A DNA stretch of 64,000 nt from Dactylonectria macrodidyma (Eukaryota > Ascomycota > Sordariomycetes > Hypocreales > Nectriaceae): contig JAGMUV010000016.1 of assembly GCA_020744425.1 (NCBI GenBank), forward strand, positions 248,001 to 312,000, in the 5' to 3' direction. Position numbers and translations under genes: made by a program. Below, in pieces: positions 19,068-30,212 of the stretch (positions are counted from its first letter, which is position 1; every line of letters starts with the position of its first letter). The notes beneath the pieces are model-generated. The model was not told where the DNA came from. It saw only the letters and a program-made list of their open reading frames with translations, and did not search any database.

Positions 19068-21282
19068 CCATCCACAACCCCTCTTTCGGCACAACCCCTC
19101 TTTCGGCAAGCAAAATAAAAAAGCCACCACCAAAAATCACCAACTTTACGTACATAGAACTAGACCAAATTGATAGAAATGCGTCAAAATCTTCGTTCAT
19201 AAATAACGAATAGGTTCATCTATTGTACCCTGGGCTTTTTGACAAGCCGCCCTGATCGCGTGGTGAGTTGGCGGGGTATGGTTTCCTCTCTGACTTCGAT
19301 TACAGAGCCAGCCTCCGATTCTGACTCCTGCTCGCTTGAACAGACCGATTCCAGTCCAACTGCCATATTTTGGGTCTCCTCTGCTATTATAGCTTCTCCA
19401 CCGGATAGGGTCTCCCCAAGAGTCATAAAACGTTTGTTGGGATTCGGCACCGCCTTCCTCTTCTTCCCTCTTTGCAAGCGAGCCAATTCTTCCTCTAGGC
19501 TAGCAATCCTCAGCGTATGCGCCGCTACTGTCTGCTGTTGAGCCTCAAAGCCCTTGGCTATCACGTTGTACCGTCTCCGCGTCTTTGGTGTTTTGTTGAG
19601 CCCGAGATCACGAATTTGACGGCTCGTTTGTGGTGTATCGTCCGAGTCAAAATACGGCGCGGGTTCGGGGGTTGCTCTTGGGTTGCCCTTTGGCCTATCT
19701 TGTTGGATTTCTGGATGCCTCAGTGCCTTGGTACGTGAGATCGGCCAGTTCCCAGTAACCCTCCAGCCGGAGAGTATGTTCTTCTTAGTCATTCCAACTT
19801 GACGCGCCTTGGCGTAGACCCTGATGAAGTTGACCTTGTCCATTGGAGTGGAATCGGTCAATGAAGCGAACTTTTCCAACTCTCGTCGATATGCGGCCTT
19901 GGAGGCATTGAATACTCCATTGTCAAGTGGTTGGAGTCCATGAGAGCAGTGTGCTGGCAGATAGCAGCAATAAACGTTGTTCAAAAAGCACGTGGCCATC
20001 CATTCATCCTTCCGTCACTCAGTAGTGAGCTTGAACCGAGGTAAACGAAGAACATACCGTTGCGTGGCTCCCATGACCATCTAAAATGATCAGTCTCGCG
20101 TCAGAGTCGTCGGCTGGCATTGTCTGGGGTAGATAAACTCTTTCAAGCCATTCAACGCCAATGTGGTCGTCAGTCCATCCGTTAGGCGAAGTTATGTAAT
20201 ACCAGTCTACTATCTCCTTGAATTCGTCAAGAAACCACTGTTTCTGCAGTTCTTTCCCCTTGAAGATTATGCCTGGAATCAAAGCGCGGCCGTCAGCAGT
20301 GATGGCTTCGATAAATGAAGTCCAATTCCGAGTTTGTGGTCCTTTGAGAAATGCCTTCCGTTTCGGGTCCGCGCTTCCAACAACCAGGCTATCCAGGCCT
20401 AAATAAAGAGAATTAGTCGGTCGAATTTCAAACACTGGCAAGGAATATAGGTATATGCTTGCCGAAACCAGTCATAATGCCTCCTTCATCAACGTTGACG
20501 GTGTTTTCGGGCTTGATCCAGCCGTACTGGCCCTCCCTGATATCAAAGTACCAATGAACCGCTTTGGGTGTGAAAGAGTCGAACCTCTTGGCTTCTTGAC
20601 GTCTACCTATCTTGGTCTTTAGATCTGCGCGGCGACTGATAAACTTGATCACCCAGTTGCGTCCTAAGTCGGGATGTTCGCCCTGCTGTCTCAGCAGGCC
20701 CATGACACAGGCGCGAATCTGACTGTGGGACGGAGCGTAGCCCAAGGACTCCTGCCGGAGTATCCAGGCAGCCAATCTATCCTCTTGGTTCTTGGACAAG
20801 CGTCGATGAGGGTGGATCTGCTCTTTAACGGCCCCGCGGCCGTTAAGTTTGTCGACTAGAGTGCTTCGAGGCACTCCCCGTCTCTGAGCGGCTTGAGGAG
20901 GTGAAACGCCATCATCAGTGACATCCAAGATAGCCTCTGCCATGTTTTCCTCTGTATATTTCCATCGAGGTCTCGACCTAGGCATTTTCTTGTCGTTGTC
21001 GCAGACAAAGGTCAAAAAACACGGGAAAGAGCGGTGAGGAGTTTGATGGTTGAACCAACACTATTTCCATAGCACAGCATGCATAGCTCGCGTACCCCGC
21101 ACAGCCTAAGAGAGCTAAAGTCGTTAACTCCAATCATTTCTATAATCGATAGAGGCATTGTCCTCTAAGTAGCTATTTACTTTGGACAATTCTGGTATAA
21201 GTGAAGTTGGTGAGTTTTGGTGAAGCGTTTTTTATTTTGCTTGCCGAAAGAGGGGGTATGCCGAAAGAGGGGTTATGGATGG
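19068..21282 (-). mobile_element. pogo-family transposon with ~80-bp TIRs, copy 1
   Basis: The left end CCATCCACAACCCCTCTTTC and the right end GAAAGAGGGGTTATGGATGG are the two arms of an inverted repeat that extends about 80 bp to AAAATCACCAACTT on the left. Each arm holds a tandem pair of AACCCCTCTTTCGGCA-like units. The element is bounded by TA at 19066-19067 and at 21283-21284, the expected pogo/Tc1 target duplication. It contains a complete transposase gene. To its right it abuts hAT-like ATCCAC repeats. Confidence 0.88.
19220..20985 (-). CDS. pogo-type DDE transposase, three exons, intact
   Basis: Exons 20985-20463, 20398-20058 and 20008-19220 sum to 1653 nt, 550 aa and a stop. Intron 1 starts GCAAGC and ends TTTATTTAG (a GC-AG intron with a CTAAT branch-like motif); intron 2 starts GTATGT and ends GACGGAAG. 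Order of domains: psq-like HTH (AAQRRGVPRSTLVDKLNG), CENP-B-type HTH (LGYAPSHSQIRACVMGLLRQ), and a DDE core with VNVDEGGIMTGFG, LIILDGHGSHAT and HGLQPLDNGVFNASK. A C-terminal coiled coil (IASLEEELARLQRGKKRK) and an acidic tail follow. The same structure and identical exon lengths occur at 43458-45223, which supports the splicing model. Confidence 0.9.
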
Positions 21283-21284
21283 TA

Positions 21285-21432
21285 ATCCACCGAATCCACC
21301 CACTCCACTCCACGAGATCGTCTGGTGGATTCGGTGGATTAGCCAATCCACTAGAATTTTGCCAGTGGAGTGGACAGTGGAATCCACGAGTGGATCCACT
21401 GCGTGGATTGAGTGGAGTGGCTTTCAACCCTG
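21285..21432. repeat. end of a non-autonomous hAT-like element (ATCCAC repeats)
   Basis: The stretch is packed with ATCCAC/GTGGAT units in both orientations and ends at 21432; read on the minus strand the end is CAGGGTTGAAAGCCAC, a typical hAT terminus. Its other end is not visible next to the pogo element, so it seems truncated. It interrupts dispersed repeat A exactly where copy 1 reads on into CGAACGGG. The same GTGGAT units occur at 62255-62400 in another hAT. Confidence 0.55.
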
Positions 21433-21476
21433 CGAACGGGGGGTGGAGCTGTGCTGGGACCGAGACCCCCCTAGTA
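21433..21476 (+). repeat. dispersed repeat A, copy 2
   Basis: Identical over 44 bp to 6759-6802 and followed directly by repeat B. Confidence 0.75.
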
Positions 21477-21477
21477 G

Positions 21478-21568
21478 GGGAAACTTTAACGGAATAAGAT
21501 TGGGAGCGGGAGAGATGCCGAAAGTAGAAAACCTTGGCGGGGAGAAGTGCCGAAGCAAATGAGAGTTG
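21478..21568 (+). repeat. dispersed repeat B, copy 1
   Basis: About 91 bp, from GGGAAACTTTAACGG to AAATGAGAGTTG, recurs with few changes at 42488-42579. It carries two GCCGAA(A/G) boxes resembling the CGGC units of the pogo TIRs here, so it may be an end of another pogo-like MITE (inference). Confidence 0.65.
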
Positions 21569-21766
21569 CAATTGTTCCGTAGTATGGACCACTCAAGACT
21601 TGTCGAGGCCTTATCATTAGGAACATAAGTAGCTGGATTGGTAAAACTCTCGTCATCTCAGTAGCGTATCAGGAAGCACATGTTGTTCCAGAGTTCCAAC
21701 GGCCCGAGTCTCAATTTATCATACTCAGCCTGGCAACGGTACTTATTTTTCTCATACTACTGAACA

Positions 21767-23857
21767 ATGGCCTTGCTGCTTATATATGGCCTTGGGGCCG
21801 TTGGCCTCCTATGCTTGTATCTTGTTCAGTCGACTGTGTACAATCTTTGCTTCCATCCGTTCCGAAAATTCCCTGGCCCTCCGCTGGCGCGAATTTCTAG
21901 GATCTGGACGCGACGCGCAAACTTCCAAGGCCTTAGGTACATGAAAATCCACCAAGCTCACGCAAAGTATGGTAAGTTATACACAAAGCATGCCGACTAG
22001 ACTACACAGACGAGGTCAGCTGATTGATGAGGTAGGTCCTGTGGTTAGAATTGGCCCAAATGAGCTGTCTTTTGCCAATCCATCGGCAATCCGAGAGATT
22101 TATATGGCAGGGACTTCCAAGAGGAATCGTTCTATGTAAGCCTTTTCTTGCTCGAGCGCCCGTGTATACTGCTCCTGCTAATGAACCATGTCTGTGCAGT
22201 TCTCTAAGAGAGGGTATGAAGAAGAGCATCGTTTCAGCTTCCGGTATGCCCTCCAAGGATCCTTTGTCGGCAAGAAGAGCTTACCATGTACATTTACGCC
22301 ATCAGAAACCCGAAAGCGCATAATCAACGGCGGAAACTACTATCGCGCGGCTACTCACAGAGTACTCTGTTAGGCATTGAGCAAGAAATTGCCACCAAGA
22401 TACACACGTTGCTCGACACATTCGCTAGAGAAGCGGCAGATACGAAGCCAGTCGACATATACAGCTGGGTGCATCTCTTATCATTCGATGTAGTTTGTAC
22501 GAAGAACATGCGCTAGCCTAGTCACTGAACTGGCCATAAGACTAATAGATCTCAGATCTTCTCCTCTTCGGAGAAGACCCCAAGTCCTTGGAGTCGGGAG
22601 GAGAGCATAGAGTGCTGTCCTATTTCAGGGCGTGGAGACCTATCTTCATCTACATAGGTACAATGGCATGATACGAATGGCACCCCGGCGTGGGTTTGCG
22701 CTCCCAGCGGCAAATTGGTGAGTTTTGTGCACAGAGTACTAATATTCAATTTTGCAGAAAGAATTTTGGCCACAACTGGAGTAGTTTGGTATATACCTGC
22801 CCGGAAGTCTTGGGAACAACTTCCGCAAAGTCAAGGCATGGAAAGAGGTAAATTTGGGACTCAGGCTCTATCTGGGATCAAAAGTATCTCACACATGGAC
22901 AGTACTCAGTCGACCTCATTAGGAAATCCCGCCAGAATGCCGTCGTTACACCATTCTTCCGCTCCGTTCTCTACGGAGAAAAGGACGGGTACCTCGACCG
23001 ACCGCTCACAGACTCGGAAATTGCGGAGGAATGCATGAGCGGCATGTAAGCGAGGGTCTTGACGTTAGCAGAATCCCCAGCTAACCAAGTTCTGAGGTTC
23101 GGAGGCACTGGAACAACAGCAAATACCTTCATATTCCTCCTGTGGGCCACGCTCCAACACCAGGAAGTGGTCAGTAAGCTCAAGTCCGAGCTGAAGTCTG
23201 CTTTTCCTAGCACTAGATCGGTGCCAGACTACCAGGTAAGATGCATGAAAATGATCCAACTTATTGGACCTCAAATGGTAACAATGCTTCAGACTTGCTC
23301 TCGACTCCCTTATCTCCAAGCTGTGATAAACGAAACCCTACGCATGTATCCAACCATCGTTGCCATGCTTCCAAGAACAGCGACGCATGACAGCATCGTT
23401 GCTGGAGTTCCGGTTCCCAAAGGAGTAGGTCCATCTCCCTGCCTTGAATCCAAGCTTTCGCTTATAAAATCGGAATTAGGCTGTTGTAGGAATACAGAAT
23501 TACACTGTACATCGATGGGAACCTGCATTTCCCAATCCGGAAGAATTCAACCCGGATCGATGGCTCGATGACGAGAATATGGAACAGAGAAAGTAGGCAT
23601 TTGTGCCGTTCTCGGTTGGTGCTCGGAGATGCATTGGAATGAAGTAAGCGCTGGATTGTGTTCAACTTGATTGAGAGCTAATTTTTGAAAGTCTTGCGCA
23701 AGTGGAACTAAGCAAACTTGTAGCAGCTTTTTTTCGACGATTTGACGCATCGATTAATCCGGCTATGCGGCCAGAAGACATGAGAATGTTCGACAGCTTC
23801 AGTGCTGGTCCTGTCGGGCGTAAGCTGCTCCTACAGCTGAAGGAGTCAGCTGATTAG
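21767..23857 (+). pseudogene. cytochrome P450, degenerate
   Basis: The gene starts with a membrane anchor (MALLLIYGLGAVGLLCLYLV) and the FRKFPGPPLA hinge. It continues through VVRIGPNELSFANPSAIREI, a K-region block NQRRKLLSRGYSQSTL, the I-helix FGGTGTTANTFIFLLW, the ExxR motif ETLRMYP, and the heme loop FSVGARRCIG near 23610-23640, ending at the TAG at 23855. Several short introns are apparent. Defects: a frameshift near 22270-22290 between the VGKKS and YAIRNPK segments, and a TAG at 23594-23596 just before AFVPFS. The I-helix has Gly where many P450s carry an acidic residue. It was a microsomal monooxygenase of fungal type and is probably inactive now. It stands next to the regulator and CAO-type oxygenase. 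Confidence 0.8.
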
Positions 23858-24023
23858 CTTGAGAGACCTAGGAAAAGGGTAGTCTGCCTAACGATGGCTT
23901 CCTGATTTCACGGCAATAATTTTTTAGACAAGATGCAGCATTAGCTTCATGTCAGAACAAGACATTCGTATCTAGCAAAATGTAGCCTGATAATCGAGCT
24001 GCCTTTGGGAGTAGCGTGTCTGT

Positions 24024-26763
24024 TCATTGGCCGTAGTTTTCTCGGAGGTATTCCTGAAAGTTAAAGTCCAGCGCCTGACGTGAGAACCAGTCCTCACTCA
24101 GGGGATCAGGAGTATGACTCTCTCTATAGTATTCAATATTACCGACACAAGAACCATATACAACTTCGGAGTCACGATTTGAAGATTCGTTGGGCCTTTT
24201 GGTTAGCTGGACCTCCCGGTGCGACATCACGGCTCCTGTAAGACAATTTATGTCAGAAAGAAACAACCAACTATGCAAGGAGAATATTTCGACGCAGCAA
24301 AGGTGTAGCCAGCTCACAATACCTTTATTCCTGCCACGAGGCAAGCGATTTCGGAGGTCTTCAAGGACCTGGATTGCCTGTGTTGCGGACTCGACTTCCG
24401 GAGTGTAGTACCTGAATATTGCCATGGCGAGAGACAGTGAATCGTCGACGAATGTCTCGGTACCGTCCTGAGGGGAACAGAGTCGTGAAGCAAGGACGAT
24501 AGTTGCTGCGCCAAAAGTAACTATAGCAGACAAGATTAGAAACGTTCAAGCGCTAAACGAAATGGTTTAAATGCACAGTAAATAGTCCACCATGCTGAGC
24601 ACCTGTATATGCTGCCCTTGTCTTGATGTAACACAGATATCAGGTCATGCGCTGTACTCAGGCATACTTGACCCATTCTCTTGGCTAATTCGTCGCCGAG
24701 GCTATTCTGATCTGGTATGGTAGAATTTGGCTCCTTACTTGAAGCTGAATGGGCTAAAGAGAGAATGACTGGCCGAAGTAGGAGAAGTCGCGTATACAGA
24801 AATCTAAATGGAATCAGTGTCCGTTGTCGGAGTGTCTCTCTTTGGAGAGGAGCTTGTGAGAAGGCGTACCTGCAGTACAGGACCCTGGCTTGAAGCAGAG
24901 GATTACCCGTTGGAGCTTCCGAGTTCCCTGAGACATTCTGCAGTCGCAGATTAGTTGGAAGATCTTCAAGAAATCGGTCCAATTTCGAGTTCAGCCGCAG
25001 CATTTCGTGCAAGTCCGGCATAGGCCTCTCCTCATGTTTTCCAGTGGTGGGAACTTGTGTCTTGCCGTCTTCTGCATAGAACGAATGTAACACTTCGTTC
25101 AAGAGTTCCAAGAGTTGGACGGTATATACAAATGATCCTATTCGACACTGTGAGGTTACTGGCTGGGTACCTTCTCCATCTTCCAGGAGGTACTCATCGT
25201 CCACTATGAGCGGTAATGGCACTGACGAGCTGTTTGAGAGCATGGCCGGCCGCCCGAAGGTTGTAGATATCAATCTTCAAGTTTGTGACATGTCCGGTGA
25301 GCATCTCTTCTCTTATAGCGGCTCACAGAGAGTTGATATCCGAACCATGGGTTTGCTCACCTGTCTAATGTCACACACGTGTACCAGACCCGTCTCCGCA
25401 TCTCTCTCTCTCGTTGATTGCTTGTTCCTGACTCGCTCCCGTTGAGATGCAGGCCGAGACTTTGAGCCACTCGCATTGCAAGCCCCACAATGTTCCAACA
25501 TCGGCTTGAATATGTCGTGGACTGGAGGTGCACAGCGGTCAATAGTAGCATCTGGACAGCCGCCAATGACGCCACATCTAGGGCATCGATTGGAACAAGT
25601 CCTCTGGCCCGTTGATAGAACTGATCTGACAGAAACGCCCGGCTGCCCTGATGGACACTTACGGTGAATCTGCACCCAATCGCGAGAACAAGGTTCAACG
25701 TCGCCAACATGACTGGATCATCGACTATCTCAGGACTTTCTGCCAACTTCGTCGGCCCCCAAAGCTGATTATAAAAGCGCGTGAATGTCGGTCTGTGCAA
25801 GACGGGGAAAATTGGGTGCACAATGTCCCAGAAGCTCTTTTGGTAGCTGTCGGCAATCCGGCGGATCGGCAGTAGTTCCAAGCCTGACAGTTGTCTTGTT
25901 TGTCTATCAGACTCCTCTACGCCGTCCTCTACGCTGTATGCTTCGGGCTTTTTCTCATCGGTTCCGGGCCTTGGTCGTTCGCCAACGTTGTCGGGTTCGC
26001 CCGTGGTTAGAAGTACGCGTTCGACGAATGAGATTGTTGAAGATGCGCCGTAAAGCACATCGGGATCATGGATACATGCAGAGACAGTTGCTAGGGCGTC
26101 TGAAGATTGCGTCTTGTTGTCACGCAAGGTCGTAGCCGATGCCATGCGGATGGTGGATCGACTGTGAGTTGTTGATTGAACAAGTACCGGTACATTGGGC
26201 CCGCCGGGCCCGTTTAGCTTGTCATCCTCGCGGGGAGGTGAGGGCCTTGGCCGAGGGTCTGCTGTAGGAGTCAGTCGCCTCGTTCTTCCATTATCCTCCG
26301 GGGCAAAGCCGTCGCCGCCAATGGAGCCTACCTCTCGGCCAATCCACATGACTATTGTGCTGGCTGGCTACAGGATTGTCATCCAGCCACATGTGCCTGG
26401 GGTGGCTCCCCCTTTCCAATTGTTCCAACCTGCTTTCCAAAGCCTGTATATGTCTCCAGAATTGTTAACAGCGAAGATCTGTAGGCTCTAGGGAAGATCC
26501 CAAGGTGAGATAACGTACTTGCGCGTGTGCAATGTGCCCTCCTCATACAAACACTCATCTCCAGAGCCTCGCTTCTCACATGGAGAGCAGACCGGTCTCC
26601 TGCCGTCACAGCGAGTCTTACGCATGCGGCAGCTGTTGCAAGCGAGCTGGATTTTGCGGCGTTTCGGGGGCGGCTCCCTCGGAAGGATGTTGCTCGCATC
26701 GGCTGCGAAGCTCGCCGAGTCGAGGTCGAATCCGATCTCCCAGCTCATGTTGGAGGAGAACAT
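24024..26763 (-). CDS. Zn2Cys6 transcription factor with fungal_trans domain
   Basis: ATG at 26763. The zinc cluster (CX2CX6CX6CX2CX8C) lies at about residues 42-72 after PPPKRRKIQLA. A short coiled coil (QALESRLEQLER) follows in exon 2. The fungal_trans domain runs through FWDIVHPIFPVLHRPTF, WNIVGLAMRVAQSLGLHLNG and RRRVWYTCVTLDR. Introns are visible near 26515-26455, 25355-25250, 24868-24803, 24560-24525 and 24315-24240; the last exon ends at YLRENYGQ. The frame switch near 26390-26340, between the linker and MWIGREVG, is not explained by a convincing intron, so the annotation there is uncertain and a frameshift is possible. By position it is the candidate local regulator of the CAO/MFS/oxidase row. 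Confidence 0.8.
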
Positions 26764-27146
26764 GCGGAAGTAGTGGTGATGGATGGCTCAACGTAAGCAG
26801 AAATAGAAAGGCTGCCTGTCAAGAGCTTCACCGCGAGGCTTGATTTGCGTCTCTCTAGCTTTTGGATGAAGAAAGATGAGCGAGATTTCACTGCCAGGAC
26901 TCAGAATTGCGGGGATGACAAGGGGTTGGCGAACCGCAAAACGCGGGGAACGGCTGGGCTAGTAATCACGACGGCTAGCGTTGGTGATGAGCTAGAAGAC
27001 GGGATTTGATAGCGGCATTTAAGTTACTAAGTAAGTACGGGCCGCCACATTGAGGCATTTGGGGTTGGAGTTCAGTTCCACTTGGTCACTCGACAACAGT
27101 GCCATTCTCAACAATACCAAATCGCATTTAGCTGACTAGTGTCATC
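26764..27146. other. intergenic between the regulator and the CAO-type gene
   Basis: Promoter side of the regulator and 3' side of the oxygenase; no gene or repeat seen. Confidence 0.6.
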
Positions 27147-28769
27147 CTAGTACATTCTAACTAAAGACTTATGACTCTTTAATTGTGTTTCTGCCTCGAC
27201 CCAGTTGCCGTGAATCTGGTTCTTGGTCCGAAACGGTAGCTGTATGACAGCGACTGGCTTAGTGAAGTCATTGGTATCGATCACAACTAAATCACTCCGG
27301 TTCAGGTCCATCCTCTGCACCATTCCCATGACCCATCCATCGCCCTCTGGAGCGTTCTTCGATCTCGGAATGAAGATGGGCTCTTCGGTAGTGCTATGAT
27401 GACCGGGATCAAAGAAGGTGTTCCTACCGCTCTTTTTTTCGATCATGACATAGCCGTTCAGACACAGAGGCACGATGGGTGGCAAGGCACTTGACTTGTT
27501 GGGAAGAAGCACAGGAGAAAAGATCCGGTCGTAAGGGCGAGTCAAAAATCTTTCGTCCACTCGCGCTAGCTCGCTGGGAAGATCGAGAATGACTTCAGGC
27601 TCTGCCACCCGGGTCCCGCTTGGTTCATTGAGGTCGATCTCCCAATGGACGTAGTCTGCCTTTGTGTTGTTCATGTTTTGCTGGCTATTCGGGGGCTCGA
27701 ACATGGGAAAGATGTTGTAAAAGACGCGGGAGCTGTCAAAATAAAGCTTCCCATTGCCGTCTTCCCAAGCCGAGGCTGTGTGCATCACGACGGCATTTTG
27801 CCAGTGATAGACACGGCTCTCTCCCGGCTCCCAGCCGGATGGCAGATCATCTGGCCTTCTTGGCACAACAATGAAGGTAGCAGGGCGGTTGTAGTTATAC
27901 TGCCAGTGTTGACCACCCGCCTTAATCCGTTGCAGGTCAGCCTCGAAGGGCCAGAGGACTAGAACCACAAAGTTCTGGGTAATACAACAGTCGTGAATAA
28001 AGGCACTCCAAGGTGCTTTGATCCACTGCTCATGGTGCCTCTTCCCGTTTTTATTTAACGAGTACAGAACGACATCGTCAGTAGCGAGGCCTTTGGCTTC
28101 GTAACCGAAGCAAACCAGCTCCTCAGTGAATGGGTCAATCTTGGGGTGGGCAGAGAAGGTCTTTCCAGGACACCGAAATGGGTCGTATTCGAGGGTATCG
28201 AGGGTATCTGGGTGCACCGCGTATGGCTGGGCTACTTCCTTAAGGGCTAGAAGCTTCCCAGACCAGAAGACGAGATTGGTGTTTGCCGTCGAGTCTATAG
28301 CTGCGCGGACGCATGGGTGATGAGAGAAGGGGTTGCGGTACAGGCCAAAGAGCCTCTTGTTCTCTTTGCGCTCAAGCCTCAGGCGTTCAGTTTCAACATA
28401 TTTGATCTTCATATCAACGGATCCATCGTGAATGCGGAAGGCACAAATGTTGCCATCGCCCTCGACAGGCGGGTTTCCAGGCTGGAGAGGGAAGAAAGGA
28501 TCGACCATGATTCGATAGAATGTACCATTGATCTCTTTGGGTATCTCACCAAAGACGACAAGGTTGGCCACTTCGCCCTCAAAGCGGCCTGGGATGCCGT
28601 TCTCCATCGGGTTTAGAGACTGCGACCACTCCGAACGAAGGCCAAAAAAGTCGTCCTGGCTGTTGTGGGTGGGTGTCGTTGGCTTCATGTTGGAGATCAC
28701 TGAAAGTGACATGTTTGATGAATTGATTGTCGATCTTAGTCCTGTGACAGCAGTTCGGGTCTTCTTCAT
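27147..28769 (-). CDS. carotenoid/stilbene-cleaving oxygenase (RPE65/CAO-1 family)
   Basis: The single exon from the first ATG (28769) gives 540 aa; the upstream frame has no earlier ATG. The family uses non-heme Fe(II) held by four histidines to split a C=C bond with O2. The four ligands are visible as AHPK (H208), FIHD (H259), VVMHTA (H330) and QIHGNW (H520). Other family blocks are EIPKEINGTFYR, EGDGNICAF, DSTANTNLVFWSGKLLALKE, ELVCFGYEAKG and EPIFIPR. The overall match, as remembered, is closest to Neurospora CAO-1, known to cleave resveratrol and piceatannol, rather than to retinal-forming CarX. There is no signal peptide and the protein is probably cytosolic. It sits between a regulator and an MFS gene on the same strand. 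The substrate here is inferred. Confidence 0.9.
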   Translation of the reverse strand: MKKTRTAVTGLRSTINSSNMSLSVISNMKPTTPTHNSQDDFFGLRSEWSQSLNPMENGIPGRFEGEVANLVVFGEIPKEINGTFYRIMVDPFFPLQPGNPPVEGDGNICAFRIHDGSVDMKIKYVETERLRLERKENKRLFGLYRNPFSHHPCVRAAIDSTANTNLVFWSGKLLALKEVAQPYAVHPDTLDTLEYDPFRCPGKTFSAHPKIDPFTEELVCFGYEAKGLATDDVVLYSLNKNGKRHHEQWIKAPWSAFIHDCCITQNFVVLVLWPFEADLQRIKAGGQHWQYNYNRPATFIVVPRRPDDLPSGWEPGESRVYHWQNAVVMHTASAWEDGNGKLYFDSSRVFYNIFPMFEPPNSQQNMNNTKADYVHWEIDLNEPSGTRVAEPEVILDLPSELARVDERFLTRPYDRIFSPVLLPNKSSALPPIVPLCLNGYVMIEKKSGRNTFFDPGHHSTTEEPIFIPRSKNAPEGDGWVMGMVQRMDLNRSDLVVIDTNDFTKPVAVIQLPFRTKNQIHGNWVEAETQLKSHKSLVRMY

Positions 28770-30212
28770 TGATACGTAGTATGTTGAAGAGAAAAAAGGG
28801 ATGGCACGCAATTCTCGAAGTACAGATGGCTCTTCGATGTCGGGTCGATGTGATAGTCATGTAAATGATCAGAAGCTAATCAGCCGTGAGCTTGCCAGCA
28901 CTCGAAGTGATGATGGAAATTAACACGCTTTATACAATGACACCTGGTGCTACACCCGCATTGGGTTAGTTTGATGCTGTCTGCCAGTGGCTGGGTCAGA
29001 AGCCGACAAGTTTCTTGGTAGCGTGTGTCAAAGGGGGGACCGGGGGGGAGACACGTAACATTAGAAATAGGTAAATATAGGACTTCGGCAAAAGAGTCGG
29101 CAAGATAGATGGTATGCAGTCTTAGAATTGAGGCCATCCCCATTGGCTAATGGACCACCCCTTTCCCGGATTCCCCAGTAGGTCCATCCACCCCGCAATT
29201 CGGGATTGATCCCGGCCGGAACCGAGCGCGGCATCTCAAGCCGCGATCCTTCGAAGGCTATCTATTCGTAGAGAACGCATTCAGGGCTGTGGGTGGGGAT
29301 CCAGATAGTGACTGCAAGTGCGGGGTCGGCTAAGAAAGCAAAGTTAGAGGTGCATGATGGTGGAGGTCCAGCCGAGACGGGGAGAAGGAGCGGCATGGTC
29401 ACGCCGTAGATCAAGAGGAGGCGCGTGCGTTTCTGACAGTTAGGTGCAAGAAATCGACGAGAGAGGGAAAAGATAGTCAGTGGGACGTTATCAGGAGCTG
29501 GATTTCGAAGCAGGGAGCAAGCAGTTGGGCGTGTTGAGGCTATTGATGGGGAGTTACATGGTCGCTTGAGTTGTTTAGGTAGGGTCACTCATGTGCTGTT
29601 AATACATCTGTGCGTTCATTTGATGATAAGACAAATTATAGCATGGCCAACCGTCTGAATCATTCGATACATGGCATTGCCAACGTATCCTACTATGCGA
29701 GAAGCTGAGGGCGCCTCGTAAACCACTGCGCAAGAGCGCAGGCTAGCCTTTAGCAGGCTCTCATTCAAACCCGTACGCCCTCTTTTCCTTTTCGAGGCTT
29801 TCTGATAACTAACCGTACGGCGTCTGGATTCTATGGCTTCATTAGTTATTTGGTACCTTGTGTCTATTGCTTGCTCTACTATGATAAGAACAGTCTCGAA
29901 TAAATACTTTGACAAAGCTTAACTTAACCTTCGCTCATAGCTGACAGCGTAACTTAGTGAGTGATTGTAGTTGCCACGGCGACAACTCCACAAAGAGAAA
30001 GCACCATCATAATCTGCTGGACCAATTTCTTGTCATATGTAATGACAGACTCAGATAGCCCAAGCAAGGTAAAATAGCTAATAATACCTGAGATTGTAGC
30101 CTTCTTAGTGACCTCAGAGACAACAGTCACGGCCTTGAAACGAACGACCCAACCATATCCGACACCAGTATCAGCAATTCCCACCTTCGATAACTACCAA
30201 TTGAAAACCCCC
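28770..30212. other. 1.4 kb between the oxygenase and MFS genes, no clear gene
   Basis: Two minus-strand frames stand out: 29262-29588, hydrophobic near its end (LLLIYGVTMPLLLPVSAG), and 29954-30184, hydrophobic at the C-terminus. I recognise neither, and neither has a convincing partner exon. The rest contains nothing I can name. Confidence 0.5.
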
